The notes: generated from the sequence alone by a model not told the origin. A stretch of DNA of 8,103 nt from DASRZM01 sp035686365 (GCA_035686365.1 DASRZM010000065.1:1-8103), one strand, 5' to 3'. Numbered from the stretch's first letter, positions 1-5,029 are shown. Numbers and translations are program-made.

Positions 1-7
1 GGCCGGG

Positions 8-74
8 CTTTGCGACGCGACATCCTGTCGCGGCGCAAAGGCGCGCACATCCCTGTGCGCGCCCCCTGCGGGGC
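8..74. repeat. Tandem GC-rich hairpins with ACATCC(C)TGT centres
   Basis: Three adjacent inverted repeats. Positions 8-22 pair with 26-40 (15 bp, one A.G mismatch) around a TCC loop. Positions 40-49 pair perfectly with 54-63 (10 bp) around TCCC. Positions 61-65 pair with 70-74 around CTGC; this third stem shares bases with the second, so the two exclude each other. The first two share the centre ACATCC(C)TGT, which suggests copies of one repeat type. There is no T-run, so a classical terminator is not supported. They look like intergenic palindromic repeats, or structures at the 3' end of an upstream gene outside the window. Confidence 0.6.
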
Positions 75-307
75 CTGGTCGTCCGCCCGCCGCCGCTGCG
101 GATGCGCCTGCGCGCGATCCCGGCACGGCGACGCGCGGCTCGGTTGCGTGACGGTTCCGACTTCCGGTAGCGCGCGACTGCGGCCCATGGCCGCGATCGA
201 CGGAGCGACGAATCGCCAATCTGCATCCACGGGAGTGCCGCGGTCCGGCCTACGGAGCGAAGCGCCCGCTTCGATCAGATCAAGTGCCGCTCCCCACGCA
301 GCCCCCG
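75..307. other. Gene-free upstream region of the WGR-hemE operon
   Basis: I see no convincing coding sequence. The open frame that continues the WGR gene upstream through here has an Arg/Ala/Ser-rich translation with no domain and begins inside the hairpin repeats. Two short dyads are visible: 180-185/189-194 (GCGGCC/GGCCGC around CAT), and a perfect 7-bp dyad CGAAGCG at 258-264 with CGCTTCG at 267-273. The second lies about 35 bp upstream of the candidate -10 and could be an operator, but there is no further support. Confidence 0.4.
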
Positions 308-313
308 TACAAT
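308..313 (+). promoter_or_regulatory. Candidate -10 hexamer (TACAAT) for WGR-hemE
   Basis: TACAAT matches the sigma-70 -10 consensus at five of six positions in a very GC-rich setting. Only 8 bases separate it from the ATG at 322, so transcription would begin at or within about two bases of the start codon. No Shine-Dalgarno sequence precedes that ATG. Both facts fit a leaderless or nearly leaderless mRNA. No good -35 is seen 16-19 bp upstream. Confidence 0.5.
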
Positions 314-321
314 CGCCCCCC

Positions 322-576
322 ATGCGCCTGTTCCTGCAACGCAAGCCGGTGGCCGGCGAGGCCCCGCGCTTTGTCCAGATCGTGCTGCAGCCGGACCTGC
401 TCGGCGGCTGGACACTGCTGCGCGAAAGCGGCCTGATCGGCGGGCGCAGCCAGCTCCGGCGCGAGGTCTACCTGGAGCGCGAGGCGGCCGAGGCGGCGTT
501 CGAGAAGGCGCGCGACACCCAGATCAGGCGCGGTTTCCAGATCATGTTCACCGAAGGAGCCGGCAGTCCGCGATGA
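322..576 (+). CDS. Small stand-alone WGR-domain protein
   Basis: An 84-residue protein made almost entirely of one WGR-like domain. WGR modules occur in poly(ADP-ribose) polymerases and in bacterial proteins and are thought to bind nucleic acids; the function of short bacterial stand-alone versions is unsettled. Residues 17-36 form the expected beta strands (FVQIVLQ, GWTLLRESG). The core W-G-R stretch is degenerate (SGLIGGRSQ, about 36-44). It is followed by the family's conserved helix of aromatic and charged residues (VYLEREAAEAAFEKARDTQIRRGF, about 49-72, quoted here only for its pattern of Glu/Lys/Arg and the closing RRGF). I chose the ATG at 322 because a TACAAT -10 box ends 8 bases before it and the upstream translation is nonsense-like. 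Its TGA overlaps the hemE ATG (ATGA), so it is the first gene of a two-gene unit. The domain call is fairly secure; any link to heme synthesis is only contextual. Confidence 0.75.
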   Translation: MRLFLQRKPVAGEAPRFVQIVLQPDLLGGWTLLRESGLIGGRSQLRREVYLEREAAEAAFEKARDTQIRRGFQIMFTEGAGSPR

Positions 577-1631
577 AACCCGCCAACGACCGACTGCTGC
601 GCGCCCTTCGCCGCGAAAGCGTCGACGCCACCCCGGTGTGGCTGATGCGCCAGGCCGGCCGCTACCTGCCCGAGTACCGCGCCACGCGCGAGCGCGCCGG
701 CAGCTTCATGGGCCTGGCCAGCAACCCGGACCTCGCCTGCGAGGTGACGCTGCAGCCGCTGGCGCGCTTCGACCTGGACGCCGCGATCCTGTTCTCCGAC
801 ATCCTGACCGTGCCCGATGCCATGGGCCTGGGCCTGTCCTTCGCGGCCGGTGAAGGCCCGCGCTTCGAGCGCCCCGTGCGCACGCGCGCGCAGATCGACG
901 CGCTGCCGCTGCCCGACCCGGAGACCGAACTGCGCTACGTGATGGACGCGGTGCGCACGATCCGCCGCGAACTGGCCGGCCGGGTGCCTCTGATCGGCTT
1001 CTCCGGCAGCCCGTGGACCCTGGCCTGCTACATGGTCGAGGGCGGCGGCAGCGACCATTTCGCGCGCACCAAGGCGCTGATGCTGGACCAGCCGGCCACC
1101 ATGCATGCGCTGCTGGAGAAGGTCACCGTTGCGGTGATCGCCTACCTCGACGCGCAGCGCCGCGCCGGCGCCCAGGTGTTGATGGTGTTCGACACCTGGG
1201 GCGGCGTGCTGACGCCGCCGGCCTATCGCGAATTCTCGCTGCGCTACCTTGCCCGGATCGCCGCCGAGCTGCCGCGCGGCGAGGGCGACGCGCACGCGCC
1301 GCTGGTCCTGTTCGGCCGCGGCAACGCCCCCTACCTGGAGGAACTGGCGCGTACCGGCGCCGAGGGCCTGGGCGTGGACTGGACCATCGACCTGTCCGAA
1401 GCGCGTCGTCGCACCGGCGGCGCGGTTGCCCTGCAGGGCAACCTGGATCCGGCCGTGCTGCAGGCCGCACCGGCCACGATCGAGCGCGAGGCGCAGCGCG
1501 TGCTGGCCAGCTACGGCGACGGCCCCGGCCACGTCTTCAACCTGGGCCACGGCATCACCCCCGACGTGGATCCCGAAAACGTGCGCGTGCTGGTCGATGC
1601 CGTGCACCGGCTCTCGGCCAGGTCCGACTGA
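573..1631 (+). CDS. hemE: Uroporphyrinogen decarboxylase
   Basis: A 352-residue cytoplasmic enzyme that decarboxylates the four acetate side chains of uroporphyrinogen III to give coproporphyrinogen III in heme biosynthesis. The length is normal for the family. Visible motifs: substrate-binding MRQAGRYLPEY at 25-35 with the conserved arginines R26 and R30; FSDIL with the catalytic-type Asp at 76; GFSGSPWTLACYMVEG at 142-157 with Tyr153; FDTWGG at 206-211; GVDW at 267-270; QGNLDP at 288-293; and the C-terminal NLGHGI with His327. The stretch at 246-251 reads LFGRGN where many homologues have FTKGG; I believe this is a lineage variant, not damage. The start overlaps the WGR stop by ATGA. A GAAGGAG ribosome binding site sits at 553-559, rather far upstream (13 nt), so coupled reinitiation probably contributes to translation. 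The downstream gene is convergent. Confidence 0.96.
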   Translation: MKPANDRLLRALRRESVDATPVWLMRQAGRYLPEYRATRERAGSFMGLASNPDLACEVTLQPLARFDLDAAILFSDILTVPDAMGLGLSFAAGEGPRFERPVRTRAQIDALPLPDPETELRYVMDAVRTIRRELAGRVPLIGFSGSPWTLACYMVEGGGSDHFARTKALMLDQPATMHALLEKVTVAVIAYLDAQRRAGAQVLMVFDTWGGVLTPPAYREFSLRYLARIAAELPRGEGDAHAPLVLFGRGNAPYLEELARTGAEGLGVDWTIDLSEARRRTGGAVALQGNLDPAVLQAAPATIEREAQRVLASYGDGPGHVFNLGHGITPDVDPENVRVLVDAVHRLSARSD

Positions 1632-1663
1632 GGAGCCTCCGGGACACGACACCAGGAAAGGTC

Positions 1664-1712
1664 TGATCAAGTCCATCCTGGACCCTTCGACAGGCTCAGG
1701 ACAGGCTTGATC
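1664..1712. repeat. Stem-loop containing a CTTCGACAGGCTCAGGAC-type dispersed repeat
   Basis: Outer arms GATCAAG (1665-1671) and CTTGATC (1706-1712) enclose an inner stem TCCTG (1676-1680) with CAGGA (1697-1701). The core CTTCGACAGGCTCAGGAC (about 1685-1702) resembles a repeat that I recall as widespread between genes in many high-GC bacteria, often noticed because its reverse frame translates to VLSLSKG, as it does here. It lies 33 bp after the hemE stop and could cap that mRNA, but no T-run follows. Confidence 0.5.
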
Positions 1713-1755
1713 CGACGCGCCCAGTCCGGCACATGTCCGGACCCGGCTCCGCTGC

Positions 1756-1820
1756 AGGTCGGCACTACGGTGCCGACGCGGACTGGCGCGAGCGTGGCGT
1801 CAGCACGGTAGTGCCGACCT
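1756..1820. repeat. Inverted pair of GTAG-headed REP-like palindromes
   Basis: AGGTCGGCACTAC (1756-1768) is the exact reverse complement of GTAGTGCCGACCT (1808-1820). Each arm also forms its own hairpin. Positions 1758-1765 and 1770-1777 pair perfectly over 8 bp around TACG, a C(UACG)G loop of the stable UNCG class in RNA. Positions 1799-1806 pair with 1811-1818 with one mismatch. The GTAG head plus palindrome resembles the GTAG-type REP elements known from Stenotrophomonas and relatives. A pair in opposite orientation is the usual arrangement of mobile REP doublets. Confidence 0.55.
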
Positions 1821-1840
1821 ACACGACCGGCGCGAGCGTG
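1781..1840. repeat. 16-bp direct repeat interleaved with the GTAG pair
   Basis: GAC(T/C)GGCGCGAGCGTG occurs at 1781-1796 and 1825-1840, 44 bp apart, with one mismatch. The first copy lies between the two GTAG arms and the second just outside, so this spacer was partly duplicated together with or around the palindromes. Confidence 0.5.
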
Positions 1841-1860
1841 CTTGCGTGCTGGATCCGCGA

Positions 1861-1880
1861 GCGCGCCATGCATGGCGCGC
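1861..1880. repeat. Perfect 20-bp palindrome
   Basis: GCGCGCCATG (1861-1870) is followed directly by its exact reverse complement (1871-1880), with no loop. Its GCGCGC arms recall the hairpin at 40-63 (GCGCGC arms around ACATCCCTGT), so both may belong to one dispersed repeat type. Confidence 0.6.
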
Positions 1881-1906
1881 GAACCTCTGAACTGGTTCAG
1901 AGGTTC
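1881..1906. terminator. Perfect 11-bp hairpin at the 3' end of the membrane-protein gene
   Basis: GAACCTCTGAA (1881-1891) pairs perfectly with TTCAGAGGTTC (1896-1906) around CTGG. It begins directly after the minus-strand stop codon at 1908-1910 and abuts the 20-bp palindrome, giving two stacked structures in the 3' end of that transcript. There is no T-run in either direction, so intrinsic termination is uncertain. It may instead block exonucleases or be part of a repeat element. It is markedly less GC-rich than its surroundings. Confidence 0.4.
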
Positions 1907-1907
1907 C

Positions 1908-2609
1908 CTAGGCAGGCGGGGGAATCGATACTTTCGAGTGCGACGACGACAGGGGCGCGGGGCCGTCCAGGGGCGAGATCCCCTGCGCCATGTCATCGAG
2001 CTGGGCCTCGAGCGCCTGGAGCGCCTCCTCCGGCGTTCCCCCGGGCGAGCCGTCCCGCTTCGCCAGCGGTTCGGTCGGGAACACCCGGCTGCCCATCCAG
2101 AACACCCCCCAGGCCAGCGCGGCGAACACCGCCGTGGACGGCGCGCCCATCTCGCCGGCCATGCGCATCGGCCACAGGCCCGACCACAGCATGTTCATCA
2201 TCGACTCGATGCTGAAGCCGATGATCCACGGGACGATGAACTCGGTGAAAGCCGTGCGCGAAAGGCTGAAGTCGGCGAGGTCGCCGTACAGGTCGCCCAG
2301 TTCCAGCGCGACGAAGGTCGAGAGCGCGACCAGGCCGTAGAAGCCGCTGGCCACGCTCCGGATCCAGTGGTCGAGGAAGTCGTCGACGCGCCCGCTGAGC
2401 TTGCCCGGCGGCAGCCAGCTCGCGGCCACCACGCCGCAGTAGGTCAGCAGGTAAAGTCCGAACGCCAGCGACACGAACCAATCGGCGGCCCAGCCGACGA
2501 TCAGGCACAGCAGCCCCGCAACCGCGACGCCGGCCAGCACGGTGCGCTGGAAGCGCTCCGGCGGGGCGTCGGCGATATGGCCGGACGCGACTTCGTGTTC
2601 GTCTGTCAT
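1908..2609 (-). CDS. Multi-pass inner-membrane protein of unknown function
   Basis: A 233-residue protein with no family I can name. The N-terminal 20 residues are acidic and polar. About five hydrophobic segments follow, near 24-42, 44-65, 87-104, 121-148 and 157-176. A loop at 66-86 (PPGKLSGRVDDFLDHWIRS) carries several charges. The fourth segment is rich in Met and Trp (SMMNMLWSGLWPMRM, 136-150). The cytoplasmic-looking tail holds a short acidic helix (193-208) and ends in a Ser/Pro-rich stretch. I chose the ATG at 2609 because GGGGAG lies at 2619-2624, 9 nt upstream, and the frame further upstream reads as Arg-rich noise. The gene is alone: hemE converges on it, and upstream a terminator separates it from the heat-shock remnant. 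Membrane location is well supported; function is unknown. Confidence 0.82.
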   Translation of the reverse strand: MTDEHEVASGHIADAPPERFQRTVLAGVAVAGLLCLIVGWAADWFVSLAFGLYLLTYCGVVAASWLPPGKLSGRVDDFLDHWIRSVASGFYGLVALSTFVALELGDLYGDLADFSLSRTAFTEFIVPWIIGFSIESMMNMLWSGLWPMRMAGEMGAPSTAVFAALAWGVFWMGSRVFPTEPLAKRDGSPGGTPEEALQALEAQLDDMAQGISPLDGPAPLSSSHSKVSIPPPA

Positions 2610-2818
2610 CGAGCGTGACTCCCCGGATCGCGCCACTGCGGCCCGACGGCGGCCGGTGCTGGCGGCAGATAGCCCTCGAGGATACCGACATCGCCGGAAA
2701 TGCCATGCTCCGAACGTCATGCCTTCCGTGGGCATCATCTGCCGCCGCCGCGAGCGTGGCCGATCCGATGCCCGTGTCCCCCAGGCCGCCGGCTGAGCCG
2801 GGCGATCGAGCGGACACG
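2610..2818. other. Upstream region of the membrane-protein gene
   Basis: This 209-bp stretch has no convincing gene. It must hold the promoter for the minus-strand membrane protein, because a terminator seals its far side. A possible -10 is TATCCT on the minus strand near 2680-2685 (four of six consensus bases), without a recognisable -35. A short dyad CCGGCT/AGCCGG (2789-2794, 2796-2801) with a one-base centre is also present. None of these is strong. Confidence 0.3.
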
Positions 2819-2848
2819 AAAAAGCCGCCGGGCATCGCGCCCGGCGGC
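2819..2848 (-). terminator. Rho-independent terminator of the small heat-shock protein remnant
   Basis: Positions 2839-2848 (GCCCGGCGGC) and 2824-2833 (GCCGCCGGGC) form a perfect 10-bp GC stem with a 5-base loop. Read on the minus strand, a run of five T (2823-2819) follows the stem directly. It lies 22 bp after the stop of the Hsp20 remnant and would also end transcripts of the secreted-protein gene upstream. On the plus strand no T-run follows, so it works in one direction. Confidence 0.88.
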
Positions 2849-2869
2849 CTGTCATCTCCCATCCAGCGC

Positions 2870-3013
2870 TCAGCTGGAAGCGCGGACCTCGATCCTGCGC
2901 CCGCTGCCAGCATTCTTGCTGGCGTCGCGCGTCACCGTCACGGTCAGCACGCCGTTGGCGTAGTGCGCGTCGATCTTCTCCAGTCTGGCGTCTCCAGCGG
3001 CCGTCCAGCAAGC
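2870..3013 (-). pseudogene. 3' remnant of a small heat-shock protein (Hsp20/alpha-crystallin)
   Basis: The minus strand keeps 47 open codons ending in TGA at 2870-2872. The translation contains the alpha-crystallin signature A-x-x-x-N-G-V-L (AHYANGVL at remnant residues 16-23), followed by the LTVTV strand, a basic linker and the C-terminal I-x-V tail motif (RRIEV, 39-43) that docks neighbouring subunits in Hsp20 oligomers. A normal Hsp20 has about 140-160 residues. Here the frame meets a stop at 3014-3016, and I see no Hsp20-like N-terminal part or first half of the crystallin domain in any frame upstream, where the secreted-protein gene begins to end at 3049. There is no start codon or ribosome binding site. 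The terminator just downstream is intact. I conclude that it is the tail of a heat-shock gene cut by a deletion or rearrangement near 3014-3048. It is not expected to make a chaperone. Confidence 0.72.
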
Positions 3014-3048
3014 TCACCGAATCGCGTGACGGGCGCCCGGAGTCGGCT

Positions 3049-3894
3049 TCAGCGCAGCACGCAGCCGGGGCGGGCTGCCACGCGTTGCAGCGCGATCTCG
3101 GCCTCGCCGCCCGCGTCGAACCGGTAGTGCAAGGTCGCGTGGTCGCAGTCGTGGAACTGGAGCTGGGCGGCACCGACGGACTCGGTCTGCACCGGTTGCG
3201 GATCGACGAAGGCGCCGCCCCGGCTCAGGAACAGCGCAGGCGTGGCCGACGCGCCCGCGTAGTCGCCCACGCCCGTGTACCAGCGGTGGCCATCGCCGCC
3301 GCCCGTCGGCGCGCCCATGGCGTAGGTGTACCAGCCCAGGGCGAGCTGGCCGCGGTCGGCGAGCACGTCCACGAAGAATCCCTGGCCCGAAGTGGCCGGG
3401 TCGTACCAGGCGCCGTCCAGGCCCTCGCCGATCGCAAACGCCGGTGCCGACTCGAGCTCGGCCACCACGGTGTAGCCCCAGAAGCAGATCCGACCGCCGG
3501 TGTTGGCGATGAATGCGGCCGGGTCGGCCTCGACGAAGCCCGGCCAGCCGTCGCACAACTCGATGGCGATGTCGGCGAAGCCCTCGAAGGCCGTGATCCG
3601 CCAGGACCACGGCGGCGCACCCTCGGCCTGCACGTCGCGATTGAAGCCGTCGCCGCCGGCGGCGATGCGCGCACCCACGATGCTGCCCACGCCGCTGGCA
3701 TCGCCCTCGGCCACGCGCGCCCGCGCCTCAGCGATGTCCTCGGGGTCGCTGAGCGGCAGCAGGAAGGTTTCGCCGCGCTGCGGTTCGCGTTCGGCGACCA
3801 CGAACCAGACCGTGTCCTGGGCGGTGGCCACGGCGCTTGCGCCCAGCAGCAGGGCGGCTAGGCCGGCGCGCACGCAAGACAGGGATCCGTGCAT
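3049..3894 (-). CDS. Secreted protein: BP74-like domain plus Xanthomonadales exoprotein beta domain
   Basis: A 281-residue precursor with a signal peptide (1 to about 26: charged start, LAALLLGASAVATA core, likely cut near ATA-QD). Residues about 28-148 match the pattern of the BP74-like domain: F-L-LPLSDPEDIAEAR, a G-x-I strand, PPWSW at 94-98, FADIAIELCDG at 106-116 and GGRICFWG at 133-140. BP74 is known from a Dictyostelium adhesion protein and from many uncharacterised bacterial proteins. Residues about 158-278 match a domain common in secreted proteins of Xanthomonadales: GAWYDPATSGQGFFVDVL (161-178), LGWYTY, HRWYTGVGDY, a SRGGAF-DP turn and a closing HDCDHATLHYRF. Cys114/Cys137 and Cys250/Cys278 probably form one disulfide in each domain. 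No catalytic residues are evident; a binding or adhesive role outside the cytoplasm is inference. I chose the ATG at 3894 because GGAG lies 7 nt upstream (3902-3905) and the signal peptide starts there. Transcripts would run into the Hsp20 terminator. Confidence 0.8.
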   Translation of the reverse strand: MHGSLSCVRAGLAALLLGASAVATAQDTVWFVVAEREPQRGETFLLPLSDPEDIAEARARVAEGDASGVGSIVGARIAAGGDGFNRDVQAEGAPPWSWRITAFEGFADIAIELCDGWPGFVEADPAAFIANTGGRICFWGYTVVAELESAPAFAIGEGLDGAWYDPATSGQGFFVDVLADRGQLALGWYTYAMGAPTGGGDGHRWYTGVGDYAGASATPALFLSRGGAFVDPQPVQTESVGAAQLQFHDCDHATLHYRFDAGGEAEIALQRVAARPGCVLR

Positions 3895-4097
3895 GGGGCA
3901 GCTCCAAAGTGGGTTCGGTGCCGATGACGGCAGCGGGCGGAAGATCGTCGCAACGGTAGCATCGGGGCAATAGCGCATCGCTGCATCGTGCAGGCCCGGT
4001 TCAGGTGCGTGCTGCCGAGAGCTGCACGAAGCTGAATCGTCTCGATGTTGCTGAACGGGCGCCTCTCCGCAGTGTCGTGATCGCGTGAGCACTCCGT

Positions 4098-4103
4098 TAT
4101 GCT
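4098..4103 (+). promoter_or_regulatory. Candidate -10 hexamer (TATGCT) giving a leaderless transpeptidase mRNA
   Basis: TATGCT fits the -10 consensus at four of six positions, including the key T-A and final T. Just 6 bases lie between it and the ATG at 4110, which places the expected transcription start on the A of the start codon. No Shine-Dalgarno sequence precedes the ATG. At 17-bp spacing the -35 position reads TCGTGA (three of six). The layout parallels that before the WGR gene. Confidence 0.45.
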
Positions 4104-4109
4104 GGCGTC

Positions 4110-4847
4110 ATGGGATACCGGTTTTTTCGTTACGCCGTCGCGGCACTGGCGGCCCTGGCCCCCGGCGCGCATGCCGCCGACGCCCTGGAGCCGCTGGCCC
4201 GGGCCGCGCCCGATGCCGACCGTGCGGTGCTCGAGTTGGCCGTGCGCGCGCATGGCTGCGCGGTGCGGCACGCCGGGCTGGCACCGGCGCGACGGCTGGC
4301 AGTGATCGACTACTCGCGGCCCTCCACCGAGCCGCGCCTGTGGGTGTTCGACCTGCGGGAGGGGACGCTGCTGCACCGCGAGCACGTTGCCCATGGCCGC
4401 GGCACCGGCGCCAACATGGCCACGGCGTTCTCCAACCACGAGGGCAGCCACCAGTCCAGCCTGGGCCTGTTCGCCACCGCCGAGACCTACACCGGCGGCA
4501 ACGGCTACTCGCTGCGCATGGACGGGCTGGAGCCGGGCTTCAACGACCGCGCGCGCGAGCGACTGATCGTCATGCACGGCGCCGATTACGTGGATCCGGA
4601 CCAGGCCTCGCGCCAGGGCCGGCTCGGCCGCAGTTTCGGTTGCCCCGCCGTGCGGCCGGAGGTTGCGCAGCAGGTCATCGACGCGCTCAAGCAGGGGCAG
4701 GTGCTGTTCGCCTACTACCCGGACCCGCAGTGGCTGGCCCGCTCGCGCCTGCTCGCCTGCGAAGGTGCACCGGCCACGCAGGTCGCGCGCGTGGACGGCG
4801 GCGCAGCGGCCGCGGCACTGGCCGCCGCAGCCACCGCGCCCCGCTAG
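4110..4847 (+). CDS. Murein L,D-transpeptidase, YkuD_2-type catalytic domain
   Basis: A 245-residue exported enzyme of the family in which Pfam YkuD_2 (PF13645) forms the catalytic domain. Such enzymes are predicted to use a catalytic cysteine to cleave and rejoin meso-diaminopimelate-containing peptide stems at L,D bonds. A signal peptide covers 1 to about 23 (FFRYAVAALAALAPGAHA, cut near AHA-AD). The catalytic domain runs from about 60 to 205. Visible motifs are VIDYSRP (65-71); HGRGTGANMATAFSNHEGSHQSS, with its GTG and SN-x-x-GS-x-x-S elements (95-117); GLF-x-T-x-x-x-Y-x-GGNGYSLR (119-136); the His motif IVMHGADYV with His156; and SFGCPAV with the nucleophile Cys178. The C-terminus ends in an Ala-rich tail (231-243). 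The ATG at 4110 sits right after a -10 box and starts a good signal peptide. It is the first gene of a cell-wall cluster, but 182 bp separate it from the next gene. Confidence 0.88.
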   Translation: MGYRFFRYAVAALAALAPGAHAADALEPLARAAPDADRAVLELAVRAHGCAVRHAGLAPARRLAVIDYSRPSTEPRLWVFDLREGTLLHREHVAHGRGTGANMATAFSNHEGSHQSSLGLFATAETYTGGNGYSLRMDGLEPGFNDRARERLIVMHGADYVDPDQASRQGRLGRSFGCPAVRPEVAQQVIDALKQGQVLFAYYPDPQWLARSRLLACEGAPATQVARVDGGAAAAALAAAATAPR

Positions 4848-5029
4848 CAGCCTGTTTTGCAACCGCCTGCCAGGGAACCTCGCGCAACGCATCCGTAGCG
4901 CGCCTACCCGATCCCTGGGCCTGGTCGAAGCCTTTACGAAGGAACCGCTCGTCCCGGAGCCGGCAGGGTTTCTTCACCCGGGCTCCGGCAGGATCGTGCA
5001 CACACACCTGTGCATGGAGTACACGCCAG
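4848..5029 (+). other. Structured spacer between the two L,D-transpeptidase genes
   Basis: There is no gene in this 182-bp spacer. CCAGGGA (4870-4876) and TCCCTGG (4912-4918) can pair around an inner CGCGC/GCGCG stem (4881-4885, 4898-4902). A second, stronger hairpin joins CCGGAGCC (4954-4961) to GGCTCCGG (4981-4988), with an inner GGGT/ACCC stem (4966-4969, 4976-4979) and a TTCTTC loop. TGCACA/TGTGCA (4997-5002, 5009-5014) lies just before the GGAG at 5016-5019. No T-run follows any of them, and no clear promoter is seen. The hairpins could trim readthrough from the first gene or shape the leader of the second. Confidence 0.4.

Noticed and set aside
10..321. In-frame N-terminal extension of the WGR protein by 104 residues
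   Set aside because: The translation is Arg/Ala/Ser-rich with no domain, begins inside hairpin repeats and would include the -10 box; the WGR domain starts naturally at 322.
468..1676. Long minus-strand open frame (402 residues) opposite hemE
   Set aside because: It mirrors the codon structure of hemE in high-GC DNA, is Gly/Ala/Arg/His-rich and has no domain; hemE motifs on the plus strand are unambiguous.
1664..1906. CRISPR-like array
   Set aside because: The repeats differ in sequence, spacing is irregular and there are no equal-length spacers or cas genes; they are separate palindromic elements.
1881..1906. Insertion-sequence end
   Set aside because: There is no transposase, no matching second terminal repeat and no target-site duplication in the window.
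2610..3173. 188-residue upstream extension of the membrane-protein gene
   Set aside because: It runs through a terminator and through the Hsp20 remnant in a different frame, and a good ribosome binding site supports the ATG at 2609.
3085..3861. Plus-strand open frame of 258 residues opposite the secreted-protein gene
   Set aside because: It is a shadow: the minus strand has a signal peptide, two domains and paired cysteines, while the plus-strand translation has none.
4085..5029. Upstream extension of the second L,D-transpeptidase by 315 residues
   Set aside because: It overlaps the first transpeptidase in another frame and is Arg/Ala/Gly-rich noise; the signal peptide and GGAG place the start at 5030.
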